This document shows, in pieces, positions 17,825 to 26,736 of a DNA stretch of 64,000 nt; the stretch's first letter is position 1; each line of letters opens with the position of its first letter. The translations under genes were made by a program, and so were the position numbers. The notes below the pieces were generated by a model. It was not told the DNA's origin, made no database searches, and saw nothing but the letters and a program-made list of their open reading frames with translations. Source of the stretch: Nevskia sp. GTDB lineage: Bacteria; Pseudomonadota; Gammaproteobacteria; Nevskiales; Nevskiaceae. Location: positions 124,001 to 188,000 of the forward strand of contig NZ_JAKFUM010000008.1 of the NCBI RefSeq assembly GCF_021732705.1, in the 5' to 3' direction.

Positions 17825-18553
17825 TCAGTGCGCACCATACCGCAGCAGGTGCTTCCTGAGCCGCAGGTTGAGCAGTTCCACGGCCACCGAGAAGCCCATC
17901 GCGGTGTAGACATAGGCCTTCGAGAAGTGCACCTCCACGCCTTCGGCCATCAGCACGATGCCGATCAGTACGAGGAAGGCCAGTGCCAGCATCTTGACCG
18001 TCGGGTTGGCGTCTACGAAGCGCGACAGGGGGCCGGAGAAGAACATCATCGCGATCACCGCCGCCACGATCGCCGCGATCATCACCGGCAGGTTGGTGGT
18101 CATGCCGACGGCGGTGATCACCGAATCGAGCGAGAACACGATGTCCAGAATCATGATCTGGACGATCACGCTCATGAAGCCGACGGCGGCCGCGCCGGGC
18201 GCATGACCCACGCTGTGGCCGTCGCTGGTCAGCATCTCGCGGATTTCCTTGCCCGCCTTCCAGACCAGGAACACGCCGCCGAAGAACAGGATCAGGTCGC
18301 GGCCGGAAAAGCCCATGTCGCCGATCGCGAACAGGTCGTTGGTCAGCTTCGCGATCCACGCCAGCGATACCAGCAGCAGGATGCGCGTGCCCATCGCGCC
18401 CGCCAGACCGATGGTCCGGGCGCGCGCCTGCTGATGTGCCGGCAGCTTCGCCGCCATGATCGACAGGAAGATGATGTTGTCGATGCCGAGGACGATTTCG
18501 AGCGCGGCCAGGGTCAGGAAGGCAACGATCAGTTCGGGGTCGAGCAGGTTCAC
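17825..18553 (-). CDS. TerC-family integral membrane protein
   Basis: A 242-residue protein with about seven membrane helices and the TerC family's paired acidic motifs: LEIVLGIDNIIFLS near the N-terminus and DIVFSLDSVITAVG near the middle, whose Asp residues are thought to bind metal. Members are linked to metal (Mn, Ca) efflux or tellurite resistance, and to membrane-associated metalation of secreted proteins. I start it at GTG 18553 (VNLLDPELIV), giving the family length. The longer ATG at 18625 would overlap the divergent gene's start. uvrD follows 21 bases downstream. Confidence 0.85.
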   Translation of the reverse strand: MNLLDPELIVAFLTLAALEIVLGIDNIIFLSIMAAKLPAHQQARARTIGLAGAMGTRILLLVSLAWIAKLTNDLFAIGDMGFSGRDLILFFGGVFLVWKAGKEIREMLTSDGHSVGHAPGAAAVGFMSVIVQIMILDIVFSLDSVITAVGMTTNLPVMIAAIVAAVIAMMFFSGPLSRFVDANPTVKMLALAFLVLIGIVLMAEGVEVHFSKAYVYTAMGFSVAVELLNLRLRKHLLRYGAH

Positions 18554-18623
18554 TGGAAACGATGTCGGTATTCGGGTTGCGCGATTATGCGGCAACCCCA
18601 GCCACAGGAAGGTTGCAGAAATC

Positions 18624-20516
18624 ATGGACGAGATCGTGCAGGGCGGGCGTGTGGCCGGTGACGGCGCGCCGGATCGGGCGACGCAAGCATTGATCGTGCT
18701 GGTCGCCGTGCTGGCGTCGCTGGCGCTGCTGCTGCTGCATCAGGGTCAGGAATGGTATTGGCCATGGCTCAGCGATTCCCGCGTGCTGTTTGCCGGCTAC
18801 ACGCTGGCAACGGCGCCGCCGCTGATGCTGGCGCTGATGATCAGCCGGATCGACGAGCGCCGGACCTGGGTGGTGATCGGCTTGACCGCCATGCTGCTGC
18901 TTGGGCTGTCGCTGCACAACGGCACCGCGTGCTTCCCGCCGGGAACGGGCTGCGGACCGGTGCGCGCTACGTATATTCCGAGCCTCGTCGTGGCCTTGTT
19001 CATCCTGCTGCCTTTCCTGCAGGCCGGGCGTGACCGCCAGCCCGGCGATGCGTGGCAGCCGCCGTATCCGTTGTTGTTTCGATATGCCTGGGACAATGCG
19101 CTGGCGCTGGCGGGCACTGCACTGTTCATCGGCGTGTCGTGGCTGATCCTCTGGCTGTGGGCTGCCCTGTTCGTATTGCTCGGGATCACCGTGTTCCGCG
19201 ACTTGTTTGACGAAGTACGCTTCATCTATCCCGCCAATGGCCTGATGACCGGGTTCGGCCTGGTGCTGTGCCGCGCGCAGGGTGGTGCTTTGCGCGCCTT
19301 GTTGCGGCTGTGCCTGAGCCTATGCCGTGCCCTGTTGCCTTTCATCGCCGTGCTGGCACTGTCGTTTCTGGCGGTAGTGCTGCTGCAGGGCGTGGAGCCG
19401 CTATGGAAAACCGGGCGGCCGGCGAGCCTGCTGCTGTGGCTGGTACTGGGCACGCTGGTATTGACCAACGGCGTGTTTCAGGACGGCGAGGCCGACGATC
19501 CCTACCCGCGCTGGCTGCGCCATGTCGTCGGCGCCGGCTTGCTGACGATGCCGGTGCATGCCGCCTTGGCAGCCTATGCCATTGCACTGCGCGTGAGCCA
19601 GCACGGCTGGACGGTCGATCGGCTGACCGGAGCACTGGTTGCAGCCATTCTGCTGCTGCACGCCGTGCTGCTGGCGATTGCCGTATTGCCCGGCCGTGGC
19701 CGCTGGCTCGCACGACTGCAAATGGCGAATCCGCTGCTGGCCGCGTTCGTGGTGGCGACCGTGCTGGCCACGCAATCTCCGCTGCTGGATTTCCGCGCCA
19801 TCACCATCCGTTCGCAGTTGGCGCGGCTGGAGCGCGGCGAGACGACTGCAGCGGAGTTCGATGTCCGGACCTTTGCCCGTCTACTGGGACGGGGCGGGCG
19901 TCAGGCCTTGAAGTCGCTGAAAGCCGATCCGGCACATGCCGGGAATGCCGACTTCATGGCGAAGATTGACGAAGCACTGGCGGCCGACGGGGCGGAACAG
20001 GTTGTGGATCGCCCGCTGGTGGCAGCCGATTTCATCCTGATCCCGGCCGGCGCCGAGCCACCGGAAGCGCTGCTGAAAGCCATCGACCAGGACCTGAGCC
20101 AGAAATCCGAGCGGCCTCACGCCGAAAAGCTTGGCTCTGGCGGCTATTTCCTCGAAATCAAACGACAAGACATCAAGTTCGGATGCCTGTATCCACGCAG
20201 CCACTGTCTGCTGACGCCGGTTCGCTTGAGCGTGGTTGATCCCGACGCGGAGCAATGGCTGGTGGCGCCGGGTCCTCACGATCGGCAGCTTCCGCCGCTG
20301 ATTTACGCCAACAGCGCCGATGGCTGGCAGATCGCCGCCCACGTGCTGGTCCAGCCCTCCCACCTGTCTTTCCCGGAAGCGAAGGACTGGGCTGTTCGCG
20401 GCATCGAAGGGGTGACATCGGACTGGCAGTGGGCGCAGGTCGGCAACGTCCGGTTTCCCGTACAGGCCGGCCGGCCGCCGATGCTATCGGACCCATCCTC
20501 TCCGGCGTTCCACTGA
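18624..20516 (+). CDS. DUF4153 multi-pass membrane protein
   Basis: A 630-residue protein: about 11-12 hydrophobic helices in the first two thirds (for example LIVLVAVLASLALLLLHQGQ and LWLWAALFVLLGITVF), including a FRDLFDE loop typical of DUF4153, then a soluble C-terminal third of about 220 residues with Asp/Glu-rich and beta-type sequence. Start 18624 is preceded by AGGAAGG; upstream in-frame sequence to 18456 overlaps the divergent terC gene and is rejected. Function of the family is unknown; many copies are encoded near envelope or sensor genes. An MJ1255-type glycosyltransferase follows after 99 bases. Confidence 0.75.
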   Translation: MDEIVQGGRVAGDGAPDRATQALIVLVAVLASLALLLLHQGQEWYWPWLSDSRVLFAGYTLATAPPLMLALMISRIDERRTWVVIGLTAMLLLGLSLHNGTACFPPGTGCGPVRATYIPSLVVALFILLPFLQAGRDRQPGDAWQPPYPLLFRYAWDNALALAGTALFIGVSWLILWLWAALFVLLGITVFRDLFDEVRFIYPANGLMTGFGLVLCRAQGGALRALLRLCLSLCRALLPFIAVLALSFLAVVLLQGVEPLWKTGRPASLLLWLVLGTLVLTNGVFQDGEADDPYPRWLRHVVGAGLLTMPVHAALAAYAIALRVSQHGWTVDRLTGALVAAILLLHAVLLAIAVLPGRGRWLARLQMANPLLAAFVVATVLATQSPLLDFRAITIRSQLARLERGETTAAEFDVRTFARLLGRGGRQALKSLKADPAHAGNADFMAKIDEALAADGAEQVVDRPLVAADFILIPAGAEPPEALLKAIDQDLSQKSERPHAEKLGSGGYFLEIKRQDIKFGCLYPRSHCLLTPVRLSVVDPDAEQWLVAPGPHDRQLPPLIYANSADGWQIAAHVLVQPSHLSFPEAKDWAVRGIEGVTSDWQWAQVGNVRFPVQAGRPPMLSDPSSPAFH

Positions 20517-20615
20517 ACCCGTTCGTTTCCGCTTCACCTAACCGTCACCTCACCGTCATCCAGCCTTTACCGCCGCTTCATAAAGTCTGGCCGGGAATCA
20601 CTGAAGCCGGCGGCG

Positions 20616-21752
20616 ATGAAGATTGCATACGGAGTGATGGGCTACGGACGCGGCCACGCCATGCGCACGATGGCCGTGCTGCCGAGCCTGATGGCTGCGC
20701 ACGAGGTCACCGTCTATGCCGGTGGCGATGCCTATGACGTGCTGGCGCCGCTGTTCCCGACCGTGCGCATTCCCACCATCGGCTACGTCTATCAGGCCAG
20801 CGGCAGCCACTCGGTGCCGAAGACGATCGCGAAGAACCTGGCGCCGATGGCAGACCTGTTCTTCGGTGGCCATGGCTCGGAGATCGTCGAGCGCGAGATG
20901 AAGGCGCGCGGCACGGAACTGGTGATTTCCGATTCCGAAGCCTGGACCCACCGCCTGGCGCGCAAGCTGAAACTGCCGCGCATCAGCTTCGATCACGTCG
21001 GCATCATCGCCTACTGCAAGCCGCACTTCCCGCCGGACCTGTGGCTGATGGGCATGCGCGACGCCATCGGCTACCGCAGCCTGATGGGCATTCCGGAGCG
21101 CATCCTGATCGCCAGCTTCTATCCGGCCGAAGGCGCCTACCCGGGGGTCAAGGTGATCGGGCCGATGCTGCGCGACGAAGTGCTGCGCACGACGCCGAGC
21201 GATGGCGATTTCCTGCTCGTCTACTTCAACAAGGGCGAGCACCAGTACCGGCCGAACATCGATCACGCCCTGCGCCAGCTCGACTGCCCGGTGGTGATCT
21301 ACGGCACGCCGTTCCGCGGCAAGGTCGAGAATCTCGACTTCCGCGCGCCGAGCAACGAGTGGTTCGTCCACGATCTGGCGAACTGCAAGGCGGTGATCTC
21401 GACCGCCGGCAACCAGACCATCGGCGAAGCGATCCACTTCGGCAAGCCCATCCTGGCGCTGCCGGAAGAAGCCTTCGAGCAGCGCCTGAACGCGTGGATG
21501 ATCGAGCGCATGGGTGTGGGCATGCGCGGCGACCGCCTGCGCCTGAACCCGAGCGATGTCGATCGCTTCATGGGCAATCACGATTTCTACAAGTCGAACA
21601 TGAGCGCCCATGCCGGCGATGGCCGGGCGGAAGCGATCGAGACCCTGCATCGCTACATCGATGAACTGGCGGCCGAGCGCCAGGCCGCCAACACCGTTGT
21701 CGCCAGCCGTCGCGGCAAGCGCAGCAAGCCCGGGTTGCATCCGACGGCCTGA
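20616..21752 (+). CDS. MJ1255/VC2487-family glycosyltransferase (GT-B, MurG-like)
   Basis: A 378-residue protein opening MKIAYGVMGYGRGHAMRTM, the glycine-rich acceptor-side loop of the MJ1255/VC2487 family. The C-terminal nucleotide-sugar half has FLLVYFNKGEHQYRPN, then a strand-turn VVIYGTPF, and the donor-binding block VISTAGNQTIGEAIHFGKPILALP at about 265-290, equivalent to the MurG/UGT signature. It probably transfers a sugar from a UDP- or similar donor to a lipid or glycan acceptor at the cytoplasmic membrane. The WS/DGAT gene follows on the same strand after a 136-base gap containing a GGGCC tandem repeat, so envelope-lipid synthesis is a plausible theme. Donor and acceptor are unknown. 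Confidence 0.82.
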   Translation: MKIAYGVMGYGRGHAMRTMAVLPSLMAAHEVTVYAGGDAYDVLAPLFPTVRIPTIGYVYQASGSHSVPKTIAKNLAPMADLFFGGHGSEIVEREMKARGTELVISDSEAWTHRLARKLKLPRISFDHVGIIAYCKPHFPPDLWLMGMRDAIGYRSLMGIPERILIASFYPAEGAYPGVKVIGPMLRDEVLRTTPSDGDFLLVYFNKGEHQYRPNIDHALRQLDCPVVIYGTPFRGKVENLDFRAPSNEWFVHDLANCKAVISTAGNQTIGEAIHFGKPILALPEEAFEQRLNAWMIERMGVGMRGDRLRLNPSDVDRFMGNHDFYKSNMSAHAGDGRAEAIETLHRYIDELAAERQAANTVVASRRGKRSKPGLHPTA

Positions 21753-21773
21753 GCGCGGCATCGGCGCCGGTCA

Positions 21774-21803
21774 GGGCCGGGCCGGGCCGGGCCGGGCCGG
21801 GCC
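21774..21803. repeat. Pentanucleotide tandem repeat (GGGCC)6
   Basis: Six perfect head-to-tail copies of GGGCC occupy the gap between the MJ1255-type glycosyltransferase and the WS/DGAT gene, 86 bases upstream of the WS/DGAT start. Such short repeats can change copy number by polymerase slippage, so the length may vary between strains and alter spacing upstream of the next gene. Confidence 0.9.
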
Positions 21804-21888
21804 GCGAAAAGCCTGCCGCGGTCTGCGGCATCGGCGTAAAGTTTCTCCCAGCTGCACAGAACAAGACCCTTGGTTCCGGGAGAACCCG

Positions 21889-23283
21889 ATGGCTACCCGT
21901 CTGAAACCGCTCGATGCGTCGTGGCTGTACGTCGAATCGCGCGATACGCCGATGCATGTCGCCGGCCTGAACATCTTTTCGCTGCCGCCGGATGCGGCAC
22001 CGGATTTCCTCGCCCGGCTGGTCGCCCAGCTCAAGGCTGCCAAGACCTTCGCGCCGCCGTGGAACCTGCGGCTGAAGGATTCCCTGCTGCGCGGCGTGCT
22101 GCCGGAATGGGAGATCGACGACGGGCTCGACCTCGAATACCACGTGCGGCATTCCGCACTGCCGAGCCCGGGCGGCGAGCGCGAACTCGGCGTGCTGGTG
22201 TCGCGCCTGCACAGCCACGCGCTGGACCTGTCGCGGCCGCTGTGGGAATGCCATGTCATCGAAGGGCTGGAGAACAACCGCTTTGCGCTGTACACCAAGA
22301 TGCATCACGCGCTGATCGACGGCGTCGGCGGCATCCGGATGACGGCGCGGGCGTTTTCGGCCAGTGCCGGCGGCAGCAAGGTGGTGCCGCCGTGGACCAT
22401 CGGGGTGGAAATGCGCAAGCGCCGCACCCGCAGTGACGACGACCAGACGCCGTCGACATTGGAGCGGCTGCGCGAGCAACTGCAGCAGCAGGTGGAACTG
22501 GTGCCGCAGGTGGCCGGCGCGCTGGCCAAGATCTGGCGCGGCAAGAAGCCGGACGATGCGCTCGCCACGCCGTTCAAGGCCCCGAAATCGGTGCTGAACG
22601 ACCGCGTCGACGGCCAGCGCCGGTTCGCCACGCAGCAATACGACCTGGCGCGGCTGCGCGCGATCGCCGAAGCGGCGCGGGTCACGCTGAACGATGTCGT
22701 GCTCGCCATCTGTGCCGGCGCGCTACGGCGATTCCTGAAGGAAATGAACGTGTTGCCGCGGCGTTCGCTGACTGCGGGCCTGCCGGTGTCGCTGCGGCCG
22801 AAGGGCGACGAACAGCTCGGCACGGCGATCAGCTTCATGCTGGCCGACCTCGGCACGTCGATCGCCGACCCGGTCAAGCGCCTGCAGTGGATCCACGCCT
22901 CGACGGTCGGCGCCAAGGAGCACCTGCAGAGCCTGCCGAAGAGCGGCCTGAACAACTACACGATGCTGTTCATGGCGCCGTACATCATGGGCATGCTGAC
23001 CGGCGCTGCCGGCCGGATCAAGCCGATGTTCAACCTGGCGATCTCCAACGTCCCGGGGCCGGACGAAACGCTGTATCTCGCTGGCGCGAAGCTCGAAGCG
23101 ATGTATCCGGTGTCGGTGCTGCAGCACGGACAGGCGCTGAACATCACCTGCCTGTCGTACGCCGGCAAGCTGAACTTCGGCTTCACCGGCGCCCGCGATG
23201 CACTGCCGCACATGCAGCGACTCGCGGTCTACACCGGCGACGCGCTCGACGAACTCGAAGCGGCGGTCGGCATTCCGGCCTGA
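21889..23283 (+). CDS. Wax ester synthase / diacylglycerol acyltransferase (WS/DGAT)
   Basis: A 464-residue protein starting MATRLKPLDASWLYVESRDTP, the canonical WS/DGAT N-terminus, with the HHxxxDG catalytic motif in KMHHALIDGVGG at about residues 138-149 and the C-terminal NVPGPDETLYLAGA segment. It joins an acyl-CoA to a fatty alcohol (wax ester) or diacylglycerol (triacylglycerol) for carbon storage. The GGGAG site just before 21889 fixes the start; the longer frame from 21610 runs back into the glycosyltransferase and is rejected. A single copy is present here. It is probably cytoplasmic and membrane-associated on lipid inclusions. Confidence 0.95.
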   Translation: MATRLKPLDASWLYVESRDTPMHVAGLNIFSLPPDAAPDFLARLVAQLKAAKTFAPPWNLRLKDSLLRGVLPEWEIDDGLDLEYHVRHSALPSPGGERELGVLVSRLHSHALDLSRPLWECHVIEGLENNRFALYTKMHHALIDGVGGIRMTARAFSASAGGSKVVPPWTIGVEMRKRRTRSDDDQTPSTLERLREQLQQQVELVPQVAGALAKIWRGKKPDDALATPFKAPKSVLNDRVDGQRRFATQQYDLARLRAIAEAARVTLNDVVLAICAGALRRFLKEMNVLPRRSLTAGLPVSLRPKGDEQLGTAISFMLADLGTSIADPVKRLQWIHASTVGAKEHLQSLPKSGLNNYTMLFMAPYIMGMLTGAAGRIKPMFNLAISNVPGPDETLYLAGAKLEAMYPVSVLQHGQALNITCLSYAGKLNFGFTGARDALPHMQRLAVYTGDALDELEAAVGIPA

Positions 23284-23357
23284 ACGCAATGCCGTTCGAG
23301 GGGCGATAGGACCCGCCCGTCTGGCACCGCCTCCATCGTGTGAATACAATGTCATTC

Positions 23358-23373
23358 TGTGATGTAAATCACG
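23358..23373 (+). promoter_or_regulatory. CRP/Vfr-like binding site upstream of GT2 gene
   Basis: TGTGA-TGTAAA-TCACG matches the CRP consensus TGTGA-N6-TCACA in 9 of 10 conserved positions. It lies in a locally AT-rich patch (about 23338-23380) that stands out in this GC-rich window, and ends 13 bases before the GTG start of the glycosyltransferase. Its closeness to the start fits repression or an activator site for another promoter better than classical activation. Confidence 0.55.
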
Positions 23374-23386
23374 GAAAAAACACGCA

Positions 23387-24475
23387 GTGAACGGACTCGA
23401 CAAACACCCTCTCGTCAGTATCGTCGTCAACAACTACAACTACGAAACCTACCTCCGGACAGCGATCGACAGCGCGCTGAACCAGAGCTACCCGCGGGTG
23501 GAAGTGGTGGTGGTCGATGACGGCTCGACCGACAGTTCAGCCAAGCTGATCGCGGAATACGGTGCCCGGATCGTCCCGGTACTGAAGCGCAACGGCGGTC
23601 AAGGCTCCGCCTTCAATGCCGGATTCGCCGCCAGCCGCGGCGACTACGTCATGTTTCTCGATGCCGACGACGTCCTCTATCCGCAGGCCGTGCAGACCGT
23701 CGTCGAACAGTGGCGTCCGGGGATCATCGACACGATATTCCGTCTCGATCTGGTCGATGCCGACGGCAAGCATCTGGATGTCTTCCCCGCGCGCAGCATT
23801 GCCTTCGATACCGGCGACCAGCGCGCGACGCTGCTGACCACCGGCCGCTATTCGTCGACCGTGACCAGCGGCCATGCCTACACCCGTGCGTTCCTAGACC
23901 AGGTGCTGCCGGTGCCGGAAGCGGATTTCCGCATCTGCGCCGATGGCTACCTGATCACGATGGCGCCGCTGTACGGGCACATTGCCGCGATCGAAACCTG
24001 CCTCGGCCAATACCGCAAGCACGGCAAGAACCTGTGGGCGATTTCCGGCGGCAGCACGCCGCTGGCGGTGTTTCGCCGCTCGATCGATTTCGACCTGAAG
24101 AAGTACAAGCACCTGACACTTCGCGCCGAAGCGCTCGGGCTCAGCGTCGACGCCCGGCTGGGCTCGCGCGATCACCAGCATCTGGTGCAACGCATCGCGT
24201 CGCTGCGCATGGGCCCGGACAGCCACCCGCTGGTCGATGACCGCCTGCCACGACTGACCTTCGACGGCATCCGCGCCATCTGGCTGCACTCCGAATACCG
24301 CTGGCCGCGCAAGTGCCTGCTGATGGCCTGGTTCGCCTGGGTCGGGATCATGCCGCCGGTGCTGGCCAGCCCGGCGATCGCCTGGCTGCTGTCGACGCAG
24401 GCGCGCCCCCGGCTGCTCGATGTGCTGGTCAAGCGCCTACGCAGGATCAATCGCACCGCCTTGCCGGTCAGCTAA
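23387..24475 (+). CDS. Family 2 glycosyltransferase
   Basis: A 362-residue GT-A enzyme. The N-terminal donor-binding fold starts at once: PLVSIVVNNYNYETYL, then VEVVVVDDGSTDSSA (residues about 36-50), and the metal-binding VMFLDADDVLYP at about 86-97. The C-terminal region is helical and basic with a weak hydrophobic segment (LLMAWFAWVGIMPPVLA) that may touch the membrane. It probably acts on a surface glycan or lipid. The GTG start is the only codon that gives a normal N-terminus. The CRP-like palindrome directly upstream suggests regulation by carbon state or a Vfr/Clp-type factor. Confidence 0.88.
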   Translation: MNGLDKHPLVSIVVNNYNYETYLRTAIDSALNQSYPRVEVVVVDDGSTDSSAKLIAEYGARIVPVLKRNGGQGSAFNAGFAASRGDYVMFLDADDVLYPQAVQTVVEQWRPGIIDTIFRLDLVDADGKHLDVFPARSIAFDTGDQRATLLTTGRYSSTVTSGHAYTRAFLDQVLPVPEADFRICADGYLITMAPLYGHIAAIETCLGQYRKHGKNLWAISGGSTPLAVFRRSIDFDLKKYKHLTLRAEALGLSVDARLGSRDHQHLVQRIASLRMGPDSHPLVDDRLPRLTFDGIRAIWLHSEYRWPRKCLLMAWFAWVGIMPPVLASPAIAWLLSTQARPRLLDVLVKRLRRINRTALPVS

Positions 24476-24568
24476 GCTCCGCGGCGGGCGAATTCCCGCC
24501 CGCCCGGAAGTCCGCGATGACGTCTGCGTGCTGCCGATGCCGGTCTTGAGCCGGCCACCGCGATCATC

Positions 24569-25762
24569 GTGACCACGACCGGCCCCGGCGCCCCCGAAAC
24601 CAAGGCCCGCCTGCCGGCGCTGGATGCGCTGCGCGGCATCGTAGTCGTGCTGATGGCGCTGGACCATTGCCGCGACTACTTCAGCGCCTACCCGTATCCG
24701 CCGACCGATCTCGATCAGGCTTCCGTCGCGCTGTTCCTGACCCGCTGGATCACCCACTTCTGCGCGCCGGTGTTCGTGCTGCTGGCCGGCACCAGCGCCT
24801 GGCTGCACGCCGCGAACGGCGGGCTCGACCGTCGCGCGCTGCAGCGCTTCCTCGTCTCGCGCGGCCTGTGGATCGTGTTTCTGGAGCTGACGTGGAACAG
24901 CGTCATGTGGCGTTTCGACCTGCACGGCATCCAGTTGCAGGTGCTGTGGGCGCTGGGCATGTCGATGCTGTTCCTGGCGCTGCTGCTGTGGCTGCCGCGC
25001 GCCGCGATCATCGCGATCGGCGCTGCCATCGTCATCGGCCACCACGGGCTCGATGGCCTCCACGCCAGCGATTTCGGTGCCGAAGATTCGCCGGCCGCGC
25101 TCGGCTACAGCCTGCTGCACGAGTTCCACTTCATCCGCAGCGCCAACGGTTTCGAGTTCGGCATCATCTACCCGCTGCTGCCGTGGATCGGCGTCATGGC
25201 GCTCGGCTACGGGCTGGGGCCGGTGTTCGCGCAGCCGGCCGCGGTCCGCGACCGGCGTCTGCTGCAGCTCGGGCTCGCTGCGCTGCTGCTGTTTGCGCTG
25301 CTGCGGCTGGCCAATGGCTATGGTGATCCGCAGCACTGGGCGGTCAACGCCCGCGGCGCCGTGTTCACTGCGCTGGGCTGGCTCAACGCCAGCAAGTACC
25401 CGCCGTCGTTGATTTATCTGACGATGACCCTGGGCCCGGCGCTGCTGCTGCTGAGCCGGCTCGATCACTGGCGCGGGCGGCTGGCGACGATCGTCACCAC
25501 CTTCGGCCGCGTGCCGATGTTCTTCTATCTGCTGCACGTGCCGCTGATCCATCTCGGCAGTCTGGCCGCGCGCTATATCCTGTTCGGCCCGGCGGCGTTC
25601 AGCGGCGAGCGTCCGGACGACCTGCCGGCCAGCTACGAACCGAGCCTGCTGCCGGTCTACGGCGCGTGGTTCATCGTGCTCGTATTGCTTTATCCCCTGT
25701 GCCGCTGGTTTGGCGACTACAAGCGGCGTCACCGAGACCAGACATGGCTGAGTTATCTCTGA
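24569..25762 (+). CDS. DUF1624/HGSNAT-like multi-pass acyltransferase
   Basis: A 397-residue protein of about 10 membrane helices with the signature RLPALDALRGIVVVLMALDHCRDYF at its N-terminus, typical of the DUF1624 branch related to heparan-alpha-glucosaminide N-acetyltransferase; the His in LDHCRD matches the position thought to carry the acyl group. A conserved MFFYLLHVPLIHLG helix lies near residue 315. The substrate is unknown; it may acylate an envelope sugar. The GTG start 24569 follows the GT2 gene by 93 bases. Its last 19 bases overlap the AAC(6')-like gene, implying coupled translation. Confidence 0.8.
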   Translation: MTTTGPGAPETKARLPALDALRGIVVVLMALDHCRDYFSAYPYPPTDLDQASVALFLTRWITHFCAPVFVLLAGTSAWLHAANGGLDRRALQRFLVSRGLWIVFLELTWNSVMWRFDLHGIQLQVLWALGMSMLFLALLLWLPRAAIIAIGAAIVIGHHGLDGLHASDFGAEDSPAALGYSLLHEFHFIRSANGFEFGIIYPLLPWIGVMALGYGLGPVFAQPAAVRDRRLLQLGLAALLLFALLRLANGYGDPQHWAVNARGAVFTALGWLNASKYPPSLIYLTMTLGPALLLLSRLDHWRGRLATIVTTFGRVPMFFYLLHVPLIHLGSLAARYILFGPAAFSGERPDDLPASYEPSLLPVYGAWFIVLVLLYPLCRWFGDYKRRHRDQTWLSYL

Positions 25763-26220
25763 GCATCCACCCCTGCCGTTCGGTCGACGAACCGGGCTGG
25801 CTCGCGTTCCGCGAAGCGCTGTGGGACGACTGCCCGCGCGACGAGCATCTGGAGGAAATGGCCAGCTTTCTGGCCGATCCCGCGCGCTTTGCGCAGTTCA
25901 TGGCCTGCCGGTCCGATGACGGCCGACCGGTCGGCTTCGTCGAGGCTTCGCTGCGCGTCGACTACGTCAACGGCACCGATTCCAGCCCGGTGACCTTCAT
26001 CGAAGGCGTGTACGTCGACCCTGCCCATCGCCGCCACGGCGTGGCGCGCGCGCTGCTGGCACCGGTCCGGGCCTGGGCATTGGCGCAGGGCTGTACCGAA
26101 CTGGCGTCCGATGCCGCGATCGACAACCACGCCAGCCACGCCCTGCATCGGGCCATGGCGTTCGAGGAAACCGAACGCGTCGTGTTCTTCCGGCTGCCGC
26201 TGGACGGCGCGGCGGACTGA
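25744..26220 (+). CDS. AAC(6')-I-like aminoglycoside N-acetyltransferase (GNAT)
   Basis: A 158-residue GNAT protein. The block EASLRVDYVNGTDSSPVTFI followed by EGVYVDPAHRRHGVARALL (acetyl-CoA loop RRxGxA variant, residues about 95-110) and TELASDAAIDNHASHALHR, then FEETERVVFF, closely resembles the chromosomal AAC(6')-I enzymes of Acinetobacter and Salmonella. Such enzymes acetylate the 6' amine of tobramycin- and amikacin-type drugs; intrinsic copies may have another natural substrate. ATG 25744 overlaps the preceding membrane acyltransferase by 19 bases, so it is probably expressed with it. There is no integron, transposon or att site nearby, so it appears chromosomal and native. Confidence 0.82.
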   Translation: MAELSLSIHPCRSVDEPGWLAFREALWDDCPRDEHLEEMASFLADPARFAQFMACRSDDGRPVGFVEASLRVDYVNGTDSSPVTFIEGVYVDPAHRRHGVARALLAPVRAWALAQGCTELASDAAIDNHASHALHRAMAFEETERVVFFRLPLDGAAD

Positions 26221-26229
26221 AGCGTCGGC

Positions 26230-26736
26230 TCAGGCCGCCGTCCGCAGCGTGCGCAGTGCCATCGCGCGGAACACTGGCCGCAGCCCGTAGTACAGCGCCG
26301 CAATCGCGAACGGCGCGGCGACGCACCAGGCGGCAACGCCACCGAGCGCCACCAGCCCGAAATCGGCGATGAACTGCATCGGCCCGGCCTGAAAGCGTTC
26401 CAGCATCTCCGGAATCGACAGGTTCACGTGCGGCGCGCCGAACCATTCGCCGGCGCGATAGAACGGCAGCAGCAGCGCGAACTGCAGCGGGTAGCACAGG
26501 TAATTGACGAGCTGGATGATCGGCTGGTTCAGCTTCAACCGGAACGCGACCAGCGCGCACAGCAGGGTCGTCGAGCCCAAGATCGGGAACACCGCGATCA
26601 CGGCACCGAGCGCGGCGGTCAGCGCGATCTTTTCCGGCGTGATGCCCTGCCGAAGCTGATCGAGAATCGGCGTGACGACCTTGCGTTGCCAGACACTGCC
26701 GGTGCTCGGCGGAGCCAGGGTCGGGGTGTCGCTCAT
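26230..26736 (-). CDS. DUF2062 membrane protein
   Basis: A 168-residue protein starting at ATG 26736 that overlaps the DUF1475 gene stop by four bases (ATGA), so the two are translationally coupled. It carries the DUF2062 pattern: amphipathic QGITPEKIALTAALGAVIAVFPILGSTTLL, then LNQPIIQLVNYLCYPLQFALLLPFYRAGE and two further helices. Family members are small inner-membrane proteins of unknown function, often close to lipid or glycosyltransferase genes. The larger open frame in this register upstream is a shadow of cfa. Last gene of the minus-strand lipid cluster. Confidence 0.82.
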   Translation of the reverse strand: MSDTPTLAPPSTGSVWQRKVVTPILDQLRQGITPEKIALTAALGAVIAVFPILGSTTLLCALVAFRLKLNQPIIQLVNYLCYPLQFALLLPFYRAGEWFGAPHVNLSIPEMLERFQAGPMQFIADFGLVALGGVAAWCVAAPFAIAALYYGLRPVFRAMALRTLRTAA

